NCBI GenBank assembly: GCA_964247725.1
Contig: CAXTVM010000009.1
Span: 36,370 to 100,369, forward strand
Origin: Lichenicola sp964247725
GTDB lineage: Bacteria; Pseudomonadota; Alphaproteobacteria; Acetobacterales; Acetobacteraceae
DNA length: 64,000 nt
Direction of reading: 5' to 3'
The translations under genes and the position numbers were made by a program. Below are positions 33,982 through 42,169 of the stretch, one piece after another. Under the pieces are notes generated by a model. The model did no database searches. It saw only the letters and a list, made by a program, of their open reading frames with translations, and was not told where the DNA came from. How positions within the stretch are numbered: position 1 is the first letter of the stretch; every line of letters starts with the position of its first letter.

Positions 33982-36714
33982 ATGTCGACCAACGTCTCGT
34001 TCACCATCCAGATCAGCGATCCGAACTATTCCAGCTCCAGCACCTATGACCCCTTCGGCGGATCGGTCCCGTCGGACGACCCCTCCTCGGGATCGAGTGG
34101 AAGCGCCTACGCCGACAGTTCGCAAGGCATCGCCGCCATCCAAGGGCTGTATCAATCCATCTTCGACCGAGCTGCCGACACAACCGGCCTCGCAGCGTCC
34201 CAGGCCTATCTCTCGAGCGGCGGCTCCCTTGGCGCACTTGGGACGGCGATGGCCTACGGCACGGAGGCGCAGAACGACATCAGCGTCATCTACAAGCAGG
34301 TTCTTGGCCGACCGGTCGACGCCGGCGGCCTCGCGTCGGATCAAGCCGCGCTGGCCCACGGCACCAGCCTCGCGCAGTTGCGGATCAACGTCGCGGACTC
34401 CGCCGAGGTGACGTCCGACATCGGTGCCATCTTCACGTCCGTGCTCGGCCGGCCGGTCGAGGCGGCCGGGCTCGTCGCCGACCGCAACGCGCTTGCGAGC
34501 GGGCAGACGCTGGCGCAGATCCGGTCGAACGTGGCCTACTCTGCGGAAGCGGAAGGCGACGTCAACGCTTTCTACGTCTCGGTGCTGAACCGCGGGGTCG
34601 ATCAGACGGGCCTTGCGACCTATCAGGCTCAGCTCGCCGGCGGCGCCAGCCTCACCAGCGTCAGAACCGCCCTCGCCCACTCCGCGGAGGCGGTGAGCGA
34701 CCTCGACAGCATCATTACGAGCGTGCAAGACCGGGCGCCGAACGCCGGCGATACTGCATGGATCGCAGCGCAGCAACAGGCGCTTGCAAACGGCTCCATG
34801 TCGCTCGCCCAGGTCAGATCGAACCTCGCGACCTACTCCGGCGAGGCCGGTGTGCTCGCCACCGTGATTCAGAACGTGCAGGGCAGAGCCGCAACCGCGA
34901 GCGATGCGCCGTGGATCCAGGCCGAGGAGCAGCAAATCGCCAACGGCGCGACGATCGCCCAGATCACCAGCGGCCTCGCCTACTATTCTGGCGAAGTCAA
35001 CGTACTCGACAACGTCATCCAGGACGTGCAGGGAAGAACCGCTACGTCGTCGGACACGCCCTGGATCCAGGCACAGCAGCAATACTTGGCGAATGGCGGC
35101 TCGATCGCGCAGGTCACGGTCGGTCTCGCCGACCACTCCGGCGAGACCGGCGTTCTGGACGGCGTCATCCAGGCCGTCCAGGGGCGGGTCGCCACGTCTG
35201 CGGATACGCCCTGGATCCAGGCGCAGCAGCAGGCCCTGGCCAATGGCGGCTCGATCGCGCAGATCACCGCCGGTCTCGCCGACTACCCCGGCGAGGTCGA
35301 CGTCCTCGACAACGTCATTCTGAATGTTCAGGAGCGACAGCCGAACGCCAATAACGCATCGTGGATCCAGGCGCAGCAGCAGGCTCTCCCCACCGGCAGC
35401 ACGACCATCGCCAATATCACATCCGGTCTTGCCTACTTTCCGGGCGAGGCCGAAGTTCTGGATAACGTCATCACCGACGTGCAAGGCCGCACGGCCGATG
35501 CGGCCGACACGCCCTGGATCCAGTCGCAAGAAGGCCGGATCGCTGGCGGCACGACACTCGTGAATGTCGTGAGCGGCCTTGCGCTGTATTCCGGGGAAAC
35601 GCAGGTCGTTGACAACTTCTACCGGGGCATCCTGGGTGTCGCGCCGAGTGCCGGGCAGGTCTCCACGGAGCAGAATGCACTTGCCGCCGGGGGGACGGTC
35701 TCCAGCTACGTGTCGGGTCTGTCGCAATCGAGCCAAGCGCAGATCATCATCGTCCAGGCCTATGGCGATTTCGGGCAGCTGGCACCCAGCGGATCCTCGA
35801 TGCATAACGCCGAGGCAGCACTCAACAACCTCGTCCAAGCGTTCAACGCCACGAACACGGACTCGCTGTCGGAACTGACCACGCTCGCACAAGGCTACAC
35901 GACGGCGTCCGCGGCGTTCAGCTTGAACGGACTGGTCGCGACGCTTGCGAATTCGCCGGGCGAGGCGACGGGCCTCGTGGCGAGCACCCTGGCAAACTCC
36001 TACATCGATGGTGCGCCTGCTCAGGGGGACGCGTCCACCCTCCTGGCCGCAGGCGGCGAGTCTCTGCTGGACGCGGCCTTCGACCAGGCGGCCGGTCTTG
36101 CGTCCGCTACGACGGTGAGTTTGTCAGGCGTGACCGGCTGTACCGACACGATGAAGTTCATCGCGACTTACGTGACGCCGCTCAGCAACTCCACCATCGC
36201 AACAGCCAACCAGAACCCGACATTCAACATTGGTCTCGATCCGAGGTTCACCAACGGGATCGTCTGGTCCTCCCAGAACCAGGGTGCCAGCCTCTACAAT
36301 AGGATACAACAGCAAGGCTACCCTTACGAAAACTACGTAACCTCCGAGCTCGGATCGGGGTTCGAGCAGACCAGGATGCCCTTCCCGGTCTTCGATCAGT
36401 GGAATCGTAGTCAGGGTATCGCGGTCAGCGACAAGACCATTGATACGCAAGGATCTTCCTACCTTGCCAATCCCAGCCGTATAACCGTCATGATGGACAA
36501 GTGGGCTCAGAAGATGATCGCCTTTTTGTCAGGCACTAGCGGCGGCCTCACCATCAACAAGGCGCAGATCAATTCCTATGGCTTCGATCTTGCAGTTCCG
36601 ACGGCAACGACGGCCCCGGAATGGACGGCGATCTGCGCCGGCCGGCAGCTTATGGTTGCAGATTTTACAGCGGCAGGGACGGCTTGCAGCATTATCATTC
36701 ACAGCGTCACTTAG
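33982..36714 (+). CDS. DUF4214-repeat protein with C-terminal CdiA-type nuclease toxin domain
   Basis: 910 residues; AGGA ribosome-binding site just before the ATG. Residues 1-47 are Ser/Gly/Asp-rich without a signal peptide. Residues 48 to about 640 hold some twelve tandem repeats. The first four are DUF4214-like (IYKQVLGRPVDAGGL...SAE); units 5-10 are a divergent 50-residue form with VLDNVIQDVQGR and a WIQ motif at W311, W361, W411, W461 and W512. Residues from about 765 to the end resemble the CdiA C-terminal nuclease of the Burkholderia 1026b/EC869 type: GYPYENYV (E783), VFDQW (D805), SDKTIDTQ (D817, K818), YLANPSRI and LAVPTATTAPEW. Those toxins cut tRNA or DNA inside a target cell. No TPS domain, PT-VENN motif or CdiB gene is seen, so the delivery route is unknown. 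The probable immunity gene starts five bases after the stop. Confidence 0.8.
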   Translation: MSTNVSFTIQISDPNYSSSSTYDPFGGSVPSDDPSSGSSGSAYADSSQGIAAIQGLYQSIFDRAADTTGLAASQAYLSSGGSLGALGTAMAYGTEAQNDISVIYKQVLGRPVDAGGLASDQAALAHGTSLAQLRINVADSAEVTSDIGAIFTSVLGRPVEAAGLVADRNALASGQTLAQIRSNVAYSAEAEGDVNAFYVSVLNRGVDQTGLATYQAQLAGGASLTSVRTALAHSAEAVSDLDSIITSVQDRAPNAGDTAWIAAQQQALANGSMSLAQVRSNLATYSGEAGVLATVIQNVQGRAATASDAPWIQAEEQQIANGATIAQITSGLAYYSGEVNVLDNVIQDVQGRTATSSDTPWIQAQQQYLANGGSIAQVTVGLADHSGETGVLDGVIQAVQGRVATSADTPWIQAQQQALANGGSIAQITAGLADYPGEVDVLDNVILNVQERQPNANNASWIQAQQQALPTGSTTIANITSGLAYFPGEAEVLDNVITDVQGRTADAADTPWIQSQEGRIAGGTTLVNVVSGLALYSGETQVVDNFYRGILGVAPSAGQVSTEQNALAAGGTVSSYVSGLSQSSQAQIIIVQAYGDFGQLAPSGSSMHNAEAALNNLVQAFNATNTDSLSELTTLAQGYTTASAAFSLNGLVATLANSPGEATGLVASTLANSYIDGAPAQGDASTLLAAGGESLLDAAFDQAAGLASATTVSLSGVTGCTDTMKFIATYVTPLSNSTIATANQNPTFNIGLDPRFTNGIVWSSQNQGASLYNRIQQQGYPYENYVTSELGSGFEQTRMPFPVFDQWNRSQGIAVSDKTIDTQGSSYLANPSRITVMMDKWAQKMIAFLSGTSGGLTINKAQINSYGFDLAVPTATTAPEWTAICAGRQLMVADFTAAGTACSIIIHSVT
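34700..35600 (+). repeat. In-frame tandem DNA repeat (150-base period) inside the toxin gene
   Basis: The string TGGATCCAG recurs at 34912, 35062, 35212, 35362 and 35515, a spacing of 150, 150, 150 and 153 bases, within longer similar segments. Each unit encodes one 50-residue repeat. The near-perfect spacing and nucleotide similarity suggest recent duplication or gene conversion, so unit number may vary between strains. Confidence 0.85.
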
Positions 36715-36718
36715 GCTG

Positions 36719-37267
36719 ATGAACCCAATTCAAGTTACAGCGGCCATATTTTCCACCGACAAGTTTATTCTCAGTCGAGCAGAGGATAGTTTTCACGATA
36801 GTTTTCCTTCGATCAGGGGTTGGCACGCGTTCACGGTCGAACCGGCATCGGTGGAATGGATCGGCGAGAACCTCCGTCGATCCTTAGTCTCAGCGACGTA
36901 TGTGAAGCTGTCACCGAAGCAGTGGGATCAAGCCCTCTACGACGAAAACAGGAAGCGGGCCAAAGAGGTCAACGATGAGCTTCTAGAGCGCATCGCTCGC
37001 CAATTCCGATATCGACGTGGGGAAGCGGTATTGGCGCAAGCCCTGATGGTGCACGTTCATTGGCAAAAGAGTTCTCCTGGAGGCCTGTCGATCATCGCGA
37101 TGAACCACAAGAGGGGCGGGTATGAAGCTTTGGCCAACGACCCGAAGCAGGCCGACAAGGTTATCGAGCTTTCCATCGACTCGAGCGATCAGGAGATCGG
37201 CACTGCCGTTCGTCGAATGCTGGCGGTTAGCACGATTTCGGGGAAGAGAGTACCGCGCGATGTTTGA
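36719..37267 (+). CDS. Probable CdiI-like immunity protein (DUF1436-like)
   Basis: 182 residues from the ATG at 36719, five bases after the toxin stop codon, so translation is probably coupled; I see no strong ribosome-binding site. The layout resembles the CdiI/DUF1436 immunity family: an opening strand IFSTDKFILSR, an LSPKQWDQAL helix, the basic FRYRRGEAVLAQALMVHVHW segment, a GGLSIIAMNHKRGGYEAL strand and a closing IDSSDQEIGTAVRRML helix. Such proteins bind and block the nuclease domain of their own toxin. The assignment rests on my memory of the family pattern plus position; no search was done. Composition is far less GC-rich than the neighbours (27 of the 60 bases 36721-36780 are G or C). 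Confidence 0.65.
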   Translation: MNPIQVTAAIFSTDKFILSRAEDSFHDSFPSIRGWHAFTVEPASVEWIGENLRRSLVSATYVKLSPKQWDQALYDENRKRAKEVNDELLERIARQFRYRRGEAVLAQALMVHVHWQKSSPGGLSIIAMNHKRGGYEALANDPKQADKVIELSIDSSDQEIGTAVRRMLAVSTISGKRVPRDV

Positions 37268-37555
37268 CCGCCGCGCGCACGTCTGGTCCCAACACCCCCG
37301 CCATTGCACCTCCGACATCAGGAGGTAGACGAGCAGCACCGACTCGAGTATCAGCCCGAACACGATCAGCGGTGCACCGGGCGCAATAGCTGGTAATCTT
37401 GCCTCGGCAGTTGTTTCTGAGGTGCGTCTCGGAACTGGTGCCGTTCCCCGAGATGACGAGCACGTCAGTGCCCTAGAGCGCCCCAGATCGTCACGAGGTT
37501 GCTGATGGTAGGAACCTCGCGACCGGCCCCGTGTCCCGATGGCGGGTAAGGCCGG
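37268..37555. other. Intergenic gap after the immunity gene, possible gene remnant
   Basis: About 290 bases with no convincing gene. On the minus strand one frame gives a short hydrophobic stretch (LIVFGLILESVLLVYLLMS) that looks like one helix of a lost membrane protein, but it has no family match, no clear start and reads into the immunity gene. Such debris is common at the 3' end of polymorphic toxin loci. Confidence 0.35.
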
Positions 37556-38917
37556 ATGACGATTACGATACACGACATGGCTCGCCTCCTGAGCAAGCCC
37601 CGAGTCCTGGCCGTGCTATTCTGCATCTATGCGGCGGTAGCGATCCCGATGATCGCCCTGCTGATGCCGCCTTTCCAGGCGGCCGACGAGATCGCCCATT
37701 CGCAGCGGGCCAACGAGATCAGCCATGGCGGCCTGATCGCAACCCGCTTCAACGGTCCCCTGACCTCCGGAGGTACTATCGATCTCGGCATGATCCGGCT
37801 CTGGAGGGTCGTCGAGGGTCTCCCGTTCCATACCGATCGCAAGTTGACCCGCGCGATGGAAGACCAGGCTGCGGCGGTCACGTGGAAGCCGCGCGGCGAC
37901 GACTCGTTCGCCAACACCGCGATCTATCCGCCGCTGCTCTACGCGCCCGCCGCCATTGGCCAGATCGCGGGGCGGTGGCTGCATCTCTCCGTGCTGCACA
38001 CGATGCTGCTGTCGCGCCTGCTGGACGGGGCGGCGAGTGCCGCCATCGCGGCGATCGCGATCGGGCTTGGGGACGCCCTGGCACCGCTGCTGTTCACGCT
38101 GCTCTGCCTGCCGATGAGCCTGGCGCTGTTCGCGGCGATCACGCAGGACGGTCCGATGATCGCGCTGTCCGCACTGACGGTTTCGCTGTTCGCACGGGCG
38201 AGGCGTGCCAGCGCATATCTGGCGGCCGGCAGCTCGGCGATCGGGCTCGTCGCCATGGCGCGGCCGGCGATGCTGCCGTTCTGCCTGCTCCCCTGGCTGC
38301 TTCCGGGGCTGTCGCGCAGGGCCAGGATGACGAGCACGGCGCTGCCGGTCGCCACAACCCTGGGCTGGACCGCGTTGACGAACTGGATCACGCTCTACCG
38401 GCCGTCGGCGGATCAGGTGGCCGCGCAGACGCACGCGCTCCTGCTGCATCCTCGACTGCTTGCCACCCTTGTCTGGACCACGGTCCAAGGCCAGTGGCTC
38501 CGGCACGGCGACATCTTCCAGGGCTTCGTCGGCGTGCTCGGCTGGCTCGACACGCCGTTGCCGGCTTCCTACTACCTGCTCACCGCCGTGATGCTGGTGG
38601 TGGCCCTGATGGTCTCGACGCGGGATCATCCGCCGCTCGATACGAACCTACGGCGGCTCGCTGCGGCAGCGTTGTTTCTGGGCGCGGTCTGCGCGGTGTT
38701 TCTGCTGGAATACCTGAGCTGGAGCCCCGTCGGCGGGCGAGTCGTCGAGGGTGTCCAGGGACGCTACTTCTTGCCGATCGTGCCGTTCCTGGGGTTCGTG
38801 CTGTCCCGCGCCAGGTTCCGGACCCCGACTTGGTTGGGAGTGGCGCTATGCCTCTATCCCGCCCTGTCGATCACCATTGTCGTCCAGGCCATCGTGCTCA
38901 GGTACTACCTGTCGTAA
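37556..38917 (+). CDS. DUF2142 polytopic membrane protein
   Basis: 453 residues from the ATG at 37556 (a second ATG seven codons in, MARLLSKP, is equally good). About ten hydrophobic helices. The loop after helix 1 (FQAADEIAHSQRANEISHGG) and the late VVEGVQGRYFLPIVPFLGFV match DUF2142, a family of predicted membrane proteins found with glycan and polysaccharide genes, possibly GT-C-type. No close partners here except the other island membrane protein at 30561. Confidence 0.75.
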   Translation: MTITIHDMARLLSKPRVLAVLFCIYAAVAIPMIALLMPPFQAADEIAHSQRANEISHGGLIATRFNGPLTSGGTIDLGMIRLWRVVEGLPFHTDRKLTRAMEDQAAAVTWKPRGDDSFANTAIYPPLLYAPAAIGQIAGRWLHLSVLHTMLLSRLLDGAASAAIAAIAIGLGDALAPLLFTLLCLPMSLALFAAITQDGPMIALSALTVSLFARARRASAYLAAGSSAIGLVAMARPAMLPFCLLPWLLPGLSRRARMTSTALPVATTLGWTALTNWITLYRPSADQVAAQTHALLLHPRLLATLVWTTVQGQWLRHGDIFQGFVGVLGWLDTPLPASYYLLTAVMLVVALMVSTRDHPPLDTNLRRLAAAALFLGAVCAVFLLEYLSWSPVGGRVVEGVQGRYFLPIVPFLGFVLSRARFRTPTWLGVALCLYPALSITIVVQAIVLRYYLS

Positions 38918-38943
38918 CGCTTCATGCGTCCAACCGAGACGGC

Positions 38944-39732
38944 TCAGCGTTCCAAGTCAGGGGCGACCTGGCCGAGGCTGGCCGTGCCGGCCAACCGCCC
39001 GATCCGCAGCGTCAGCACCAGCGTGGCGACGATGCCCACGCCCAGCATCACCCAGCGCGCCGCACCCGCCCCGGTGCTCGCCGCCTGCAGCCCTGAGCCG
39101 GCCAGGCGGCCCAGCACCACGTAGCCCAGCAGCGCCGGCAGCGAGGCCAGCGTGCCCAGCAGGTAGTCGCGCAACGAGACCCCGGTCACGCCCAGCGCGT
39201 AGCTGGTCGCCGCGAACGGCATCACCGGAGAGAGGCGCAGCAGGCAGACGGTGCGCCAGCCGTCGCGCACGATGGCGTCGTCGAGCCGCGCCAGCCAGCG
39301 GCGCCGGCCGCGGGTGCTGCGCCCGAGCCAGCGCAGCACCAGGCCGCGGGCCAGCGAGCGGGCCAGCAGGAACGCCACCAGCGCGCCCGCCATCGTGCCC
39401 GATGCCGCCAGCAGGAAGCCGAGCCCGATGCCATACACCGCGCCGGCGGCGAGCCCGGTCAGCGAGGCCGGCAGCACCCCGGTCGAGGCGACCACAGTCT
39501 GCACCAGCGCGGCGGTGGCCCAGCCCACCTCGCCGGCGCCGCGCGCCCAGGCCAGCAGCGACCAGAGCGGCTCGGCGAAGCGGCGCCGCGCCGCCACCAG
39601 GCCGGCGAGCCCGGCCGTCACGCCGAGCAGCGCCAGCGGCAGCATCCAGCCGCGCCGACGCCGGCCGTCCTCGCCCAGCCCCCCGCCCACTCCCTCGACG
39701 ACCGGGCTCATCGGGCTCGGCTCACCGGTCAT
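38944..39732 (-). CDS. TVP38/TMEM64 (VTT domain) membrane protein
   Basis: 262 residues. The VTT/SNARE-associated domain is clear: STGVLPASLTGLAAGAVYGIGLGF, GTMAGALVAFLLAR, LLRLSPVMPFAATSYALGVTGV and LGTLASLPALLGYVVLGRLAG. Proteins of this family (DedA relatives) act in membrane homeostasis, and some scramble or transport lipids; the role here is not known. Its start overlaps the end of the glycosyltransferase gene by 11 bases, so the two are co-transcribed. Confidence 0.88.
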   Translation of the reverse strand: MTGEPSPMSPVVEGVGGGLGEDGRRRRGWMLPLALLGVTAGLAGLVAARRRFAEPLWSLLAWARGAGEVGWATAALVQTVVASTGVLPASLTGLAAGAVYGIGLGFLLAASGTMAGALVAFLLARSLARGLVLRWLGRSTRGRRRWLARLDDAIVRDGWRTVCLLRLSPVMPFAATSYALGVTGVSLRDYLLGTLASLPALLGYVVLGRLAGSGLQAASTGAGAARWVMLGVGIVATLVLTLRIGRLAGTASLGQVAPDLER

Positions 39733-40462
39733 AGAGGGCCGAGCGCCGCAGCCCCAGCCGATGCAGCAGGAACCCGGCCGAGGTGCCCAGCACGCCCAGC
39801 CCGTAGACCACGCTGCGCTGCAGGTTGATCGACGACGCCTCCTCGAAGTAGCGCGTCGGGCACGAGATCTCGCCGATCCGGAACCCGTAGAACAGCGCCT
39901 GCGCCAGCATCTGGTTGTCGAACACGAAGTCGTCGGAGCAGGCGGCCAGCGGCAGCCGGGTCAGCACCTCGCGGGTCCAGGCGCGGTAGCCGGTGTGGTA
40001 TTCCGACAGCTTGGCGTTCAGCAGCACGTTCTGCACCAGCGTCAGGCCGCGGTTGGCGACGTACTTGTAGACCGGCATGCCGCCGCGCAGCGCGCCCTTG
40101 CCCAGGATGCGCGACGCCATCACCGCGTCGTACTCGCCCGACACCAGCATCGAGGCCATCGCCGTCACCAGCCGGGGCGCATACTGGTAATCGGGGTGCA
40201 GCATGATGACGATGTCGGCGCCGCGCGCCAGCGCCGCCTCGTAGCAGGTCTTCTGGTTGCCGCCGTAGCCGCGGTTGCGCTCGTGGCGGACCACGTGCAG
40301 GCCGAGCTCGCGGGCCAACGCCACCGTCCCGTCGGTGCTGGCGTCGTCGGTCAGGATGACGTCGTCGACGATGTCATGCGGGATCTCGTCATAGGTCCGG
40401 CGCAGCGTCAGGGCCGCGTTGTAGGCCGGCAGGACGACGGCGATGCGGTGGGCTTCCAACAT
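39722..40462 (-). CDS. Family 2 glycosyltransferase (polyprenyl-phosphate type)
   Basis: 246 residues from the ATG at 40462 (MLEAHRIAVVLPAYNAALTL). GT-A fold with nucleotide-sugar D39-D40 (VILTDDASTDGT), NRGYGGNQKTCYEAAL, and the metal-binding HPDYQYAP. The region SEYHTGYRAWTREVLTRLPL and the FVFDNQMLAQALFYGF helix fit DPM/DPG synthase-like enzymes that make polyprenyl-linked sugars. The enzyme would act at the inner face of the membrane; sugar and acceptor are unknown. An upstream extension to 40684 is antisense noise. Confidence 0.87.
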   Translation of the reverse strand: MLEAHRIAVVLPAYNAALTLRRTYDEIPHDIVDDVILTDDASTDGTVALARELGLHVVRHERNRGYGGNQKTCYEAALARGADIVIMLHPDYQYAPRLVTAMASMLVSGEYDAVMASRILGKGALRGGMPVYKYVANRGLTLVQNVLLNAKLSEYHTGYRAWTREVLTRLPLAACSDDFVFDNQMLAQALFYGFRIGEISCPTRYFEEASSINLQRSVVYGLGVLGTSAGFLLHRLGLRRSALYDR

Positions 40463-40532
40463 GGGATCGTCGCATAGCCCGATCCTGGCGATCCCGGAAT
40501 GGCCTCGCGGCCAATTCCGGTACGCGAGGCCG

Positions 40533-41324
40533 TCAGAGCGACAGCGCCCGCTGCTCCGGCGCGGCCGGATCCGGGACCGGCCCGCCTGCCAGTCGGTCAC
40601 GGCGGGCCCGCTCCTGAGCCACCGTGAAGGCGAGGTCGCCGTCCGGCCGCTCGCCGACGGCCAGCCCGGCCAGGTCCTCGTCACCGAGATCGACGAAGCG
40701 GCGGCCGCGCAGCCGGCCGTACGGCACCCGCGCCAGCAGCGCCGGCTGCGCCGACCATTCGATCAGCAGCTCCGGCGACGCCGCCGCCAGCATGTCGCGC
40801 AGGTGGAAGGCGGTGACGTAGGCGTCCGGTCCCGCCCGGTGCGCCGGCAGCCCCAGCGCCCGGTCCAGTCCGGCCGGCCGGCGCCAGTAGCGCAGGCCCT
40901 GGTTCGAATGCCCGGGCGCCTCCGGCCAGATCCGCAGCGCACCCTTCCAGGTGCAGATCCACGGCAGGCCGCCGGTGAGGGCGCGCGTGCACCAGCGCTG
41001 CTCGAACGCCGCCCGGTGCGCCACCAGCGCCACCGGAGCCCGCCCGGGGGCGGCGCGCAGGATGTCGCCGGCGACATCCTGCCAGCGCGGTGCGCCGGCC
41101 ACGTCCTCGTCGACGATGTGGTGGATCGCCGAGGTCGCGGCCGAGATCGGGTTCGCGGGATCGACCAGCACCGCCTGCGGGCCACCACGCAGCGTCCAGC
41201 CGGCCTCGGCGTCCAGGACCACGTCCTGCCAGCCGATCTCGACCACGCCGCCGTCGGTGTGGCTGTTGCCGGTGGTCTCGAGATCGACGACGCGCAGGAA
41301 CGGCGCGTCGGACGACCCGCTCAT
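40533..41324 (-). CDS. DEDD-type 3'-5' exonuclease
   Basis: 263 residues from the ATG at 41324, overlapping the SPFH stop by 4 bases (ATGA). The Exo I motif FLRVVDLETTG gives D14 and E16; GGVVEIGWQDV, AIHHIVDEDVAG, ALVAHRAAFEQRW (Exo II) and AGPDAYVTAFHLRDML (Exo III) follow, in the manner of DnaQ-like/RNase T relatives. C-terminal residues 185-263 include the VPYGRLRGRRFVDL segment typical of a subgroup of stand-alone exonucleases. Substrate not known; the SPFH partner is probably only an operon companion. Confidence 0.85.
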   Translation of the reverse strand: MSGSSDAPFLRVVDLETTGNSHTDGGVVEIGWQDVVLDAEAGWTLRGGPQAVLVDPANPISAATSAIHHIVDEDVAGAPRWQDVAGDILRAAPGRAPVALVAHRAAFEQRWCTRALTGGLPWICTWKGALRIWPEAPGHSNQGLRYWRRPAGLDRALGLPAHRAGPDAYVTAFHLRDMLAAASPELLIEWSAQPALLARVPYGRLRGRRFVDLGDEDLAGLAVGERPDGDLAFTVAQERARRDRLAGGPVPDPAAPEQRALSL

Positions 41325-42169
41325 GGCGCTGCCGGCGGCGGCGGCGTCATCTCGCGCGCGACCAGCTGGCCCAGCGCGTTGGCGAGGTCGCTCGGGATGA
41401 TGATGGTGGTGCCGCGATCCTTGTTCATCTCGTAGACCAGGTTCATCTGGCGCAGCTTGAGCGCGGTGGGGTCGCTGGCATAGATCAGCGCCGCTTCCTT
41501 CACCTGCCGCGCCACGCCGACCTCGGCCGAGGCCAGCGTCTCGCGCGCCTGCTTCTCGCGCTCGGCCTGCGCCTGGCGGCTCATCGCGTCCTGCAGCGAG
41601 GCCGGGATGCCGATGTCCTTGATCTCGACCGAGGTGACCGCGACGCCCCAGCCGGCGGTCTTGGCGCCGATCGAGCGCTGTAGCTCGACGTCGGCCTGCT
41701 GCCGGTCCGACAGCAGCCGCGACAGGTCGTTGGTGCCGATCATCTCGCGCAAGCTGGTCTGCGCCACCCGCTCCACCGCCAGCCGGAAATCCTCGATCTC
41801 GAGCGCCGCCTTCGCCGCGTCGGTGACGCGCCAGAACACGATCGCGTCCATGCCGATCGACACCGTGTCCCGCGTCAGCGCCTCCTCGGCGCGGATCTCG
41901 GTGGTGCGGATACGCATGTCGACGGTGGTCTGGATGGCCTCGACGAAGGGCACCAGCAGGAACAGGCCCGGGCCGCGCACGCCGGCGTACCGGCCGAGGC
42001 GCAGCACCACCGCGCGCTGCCACTGCGACACCATCTTGATCGCCGCCGGCGGCACGATCGCCAGCAGCACCAGCAGGCCGGCCGGGACATACTGGTGCAG
42101 CGACGCCAGCCCCGCGGCGGAGGCCAGCAGGAGGAACGAGACGACGTAGGCGACGGGGAGGGCGTTCAC
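41321..42169 (-). CDS. SPFH/band-7 (slipin-type) membrane protein
   Basis: 282 residues from the GTG at 42169. Two N-terminal hydrophobic segments (AYVVSFLLLASAAGLA; AGLLVLLAIVPPAAI) anchor a slipin-like SPFH domain: KMVSQWQRAVVLRLGRYAGV, GPGLFLLVPFVEAI, TVDMRIRTTEI, AVERVAQTSLREMIGTNDLS. A coiled-coil tail follows (QAQAEREKQARETLASAEV). Such proteins form oligomeric scaffolds in membrane microdomains. A partial, internally deleted copy of this gene lies at about 43484-43735, showing that the locus took part in a tandem duplication. Confidence 0.9.
   Translation of the reverse strand: MNALPVAYVVSFLLLASAAGLASLHQYVPAGLLVLLAIVPPAAIKMVSQWQRAVVLRLGRYAGVRGPGLFLLVPFVEAIQTTVDMRIRTTEIRAEEALTRDTVSIGMDAIVFWRVTDAAKAALEIEDFRLAVERVAQTSLREMIGTNDLSRLLSDRQQADVELQRSIGAKTAGWGVAVTSVEIKDIGIPASLQDAMSRQAQAEREKQARETLASAEVGVARQVKEAALIYASDPTALKLRQMNLVYEMNKDRGTTIIIPSDLANALGQLVAREMTPPPPAAP

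Noticed and set aside
34700..35600. Regular 150-base spacing considered as a CRISPR array
   Set aside because: The period is too long, units are similar over their whole length and in frame with a protein repeat, and no cas genes are present.
29900..39000. Search for a CdiB/TpsB, type I or type VI secretion component near the toxin
   Set aside because: No gene in this part of the window has the features of such a component; the exporter must be elsewhere or of another kind.
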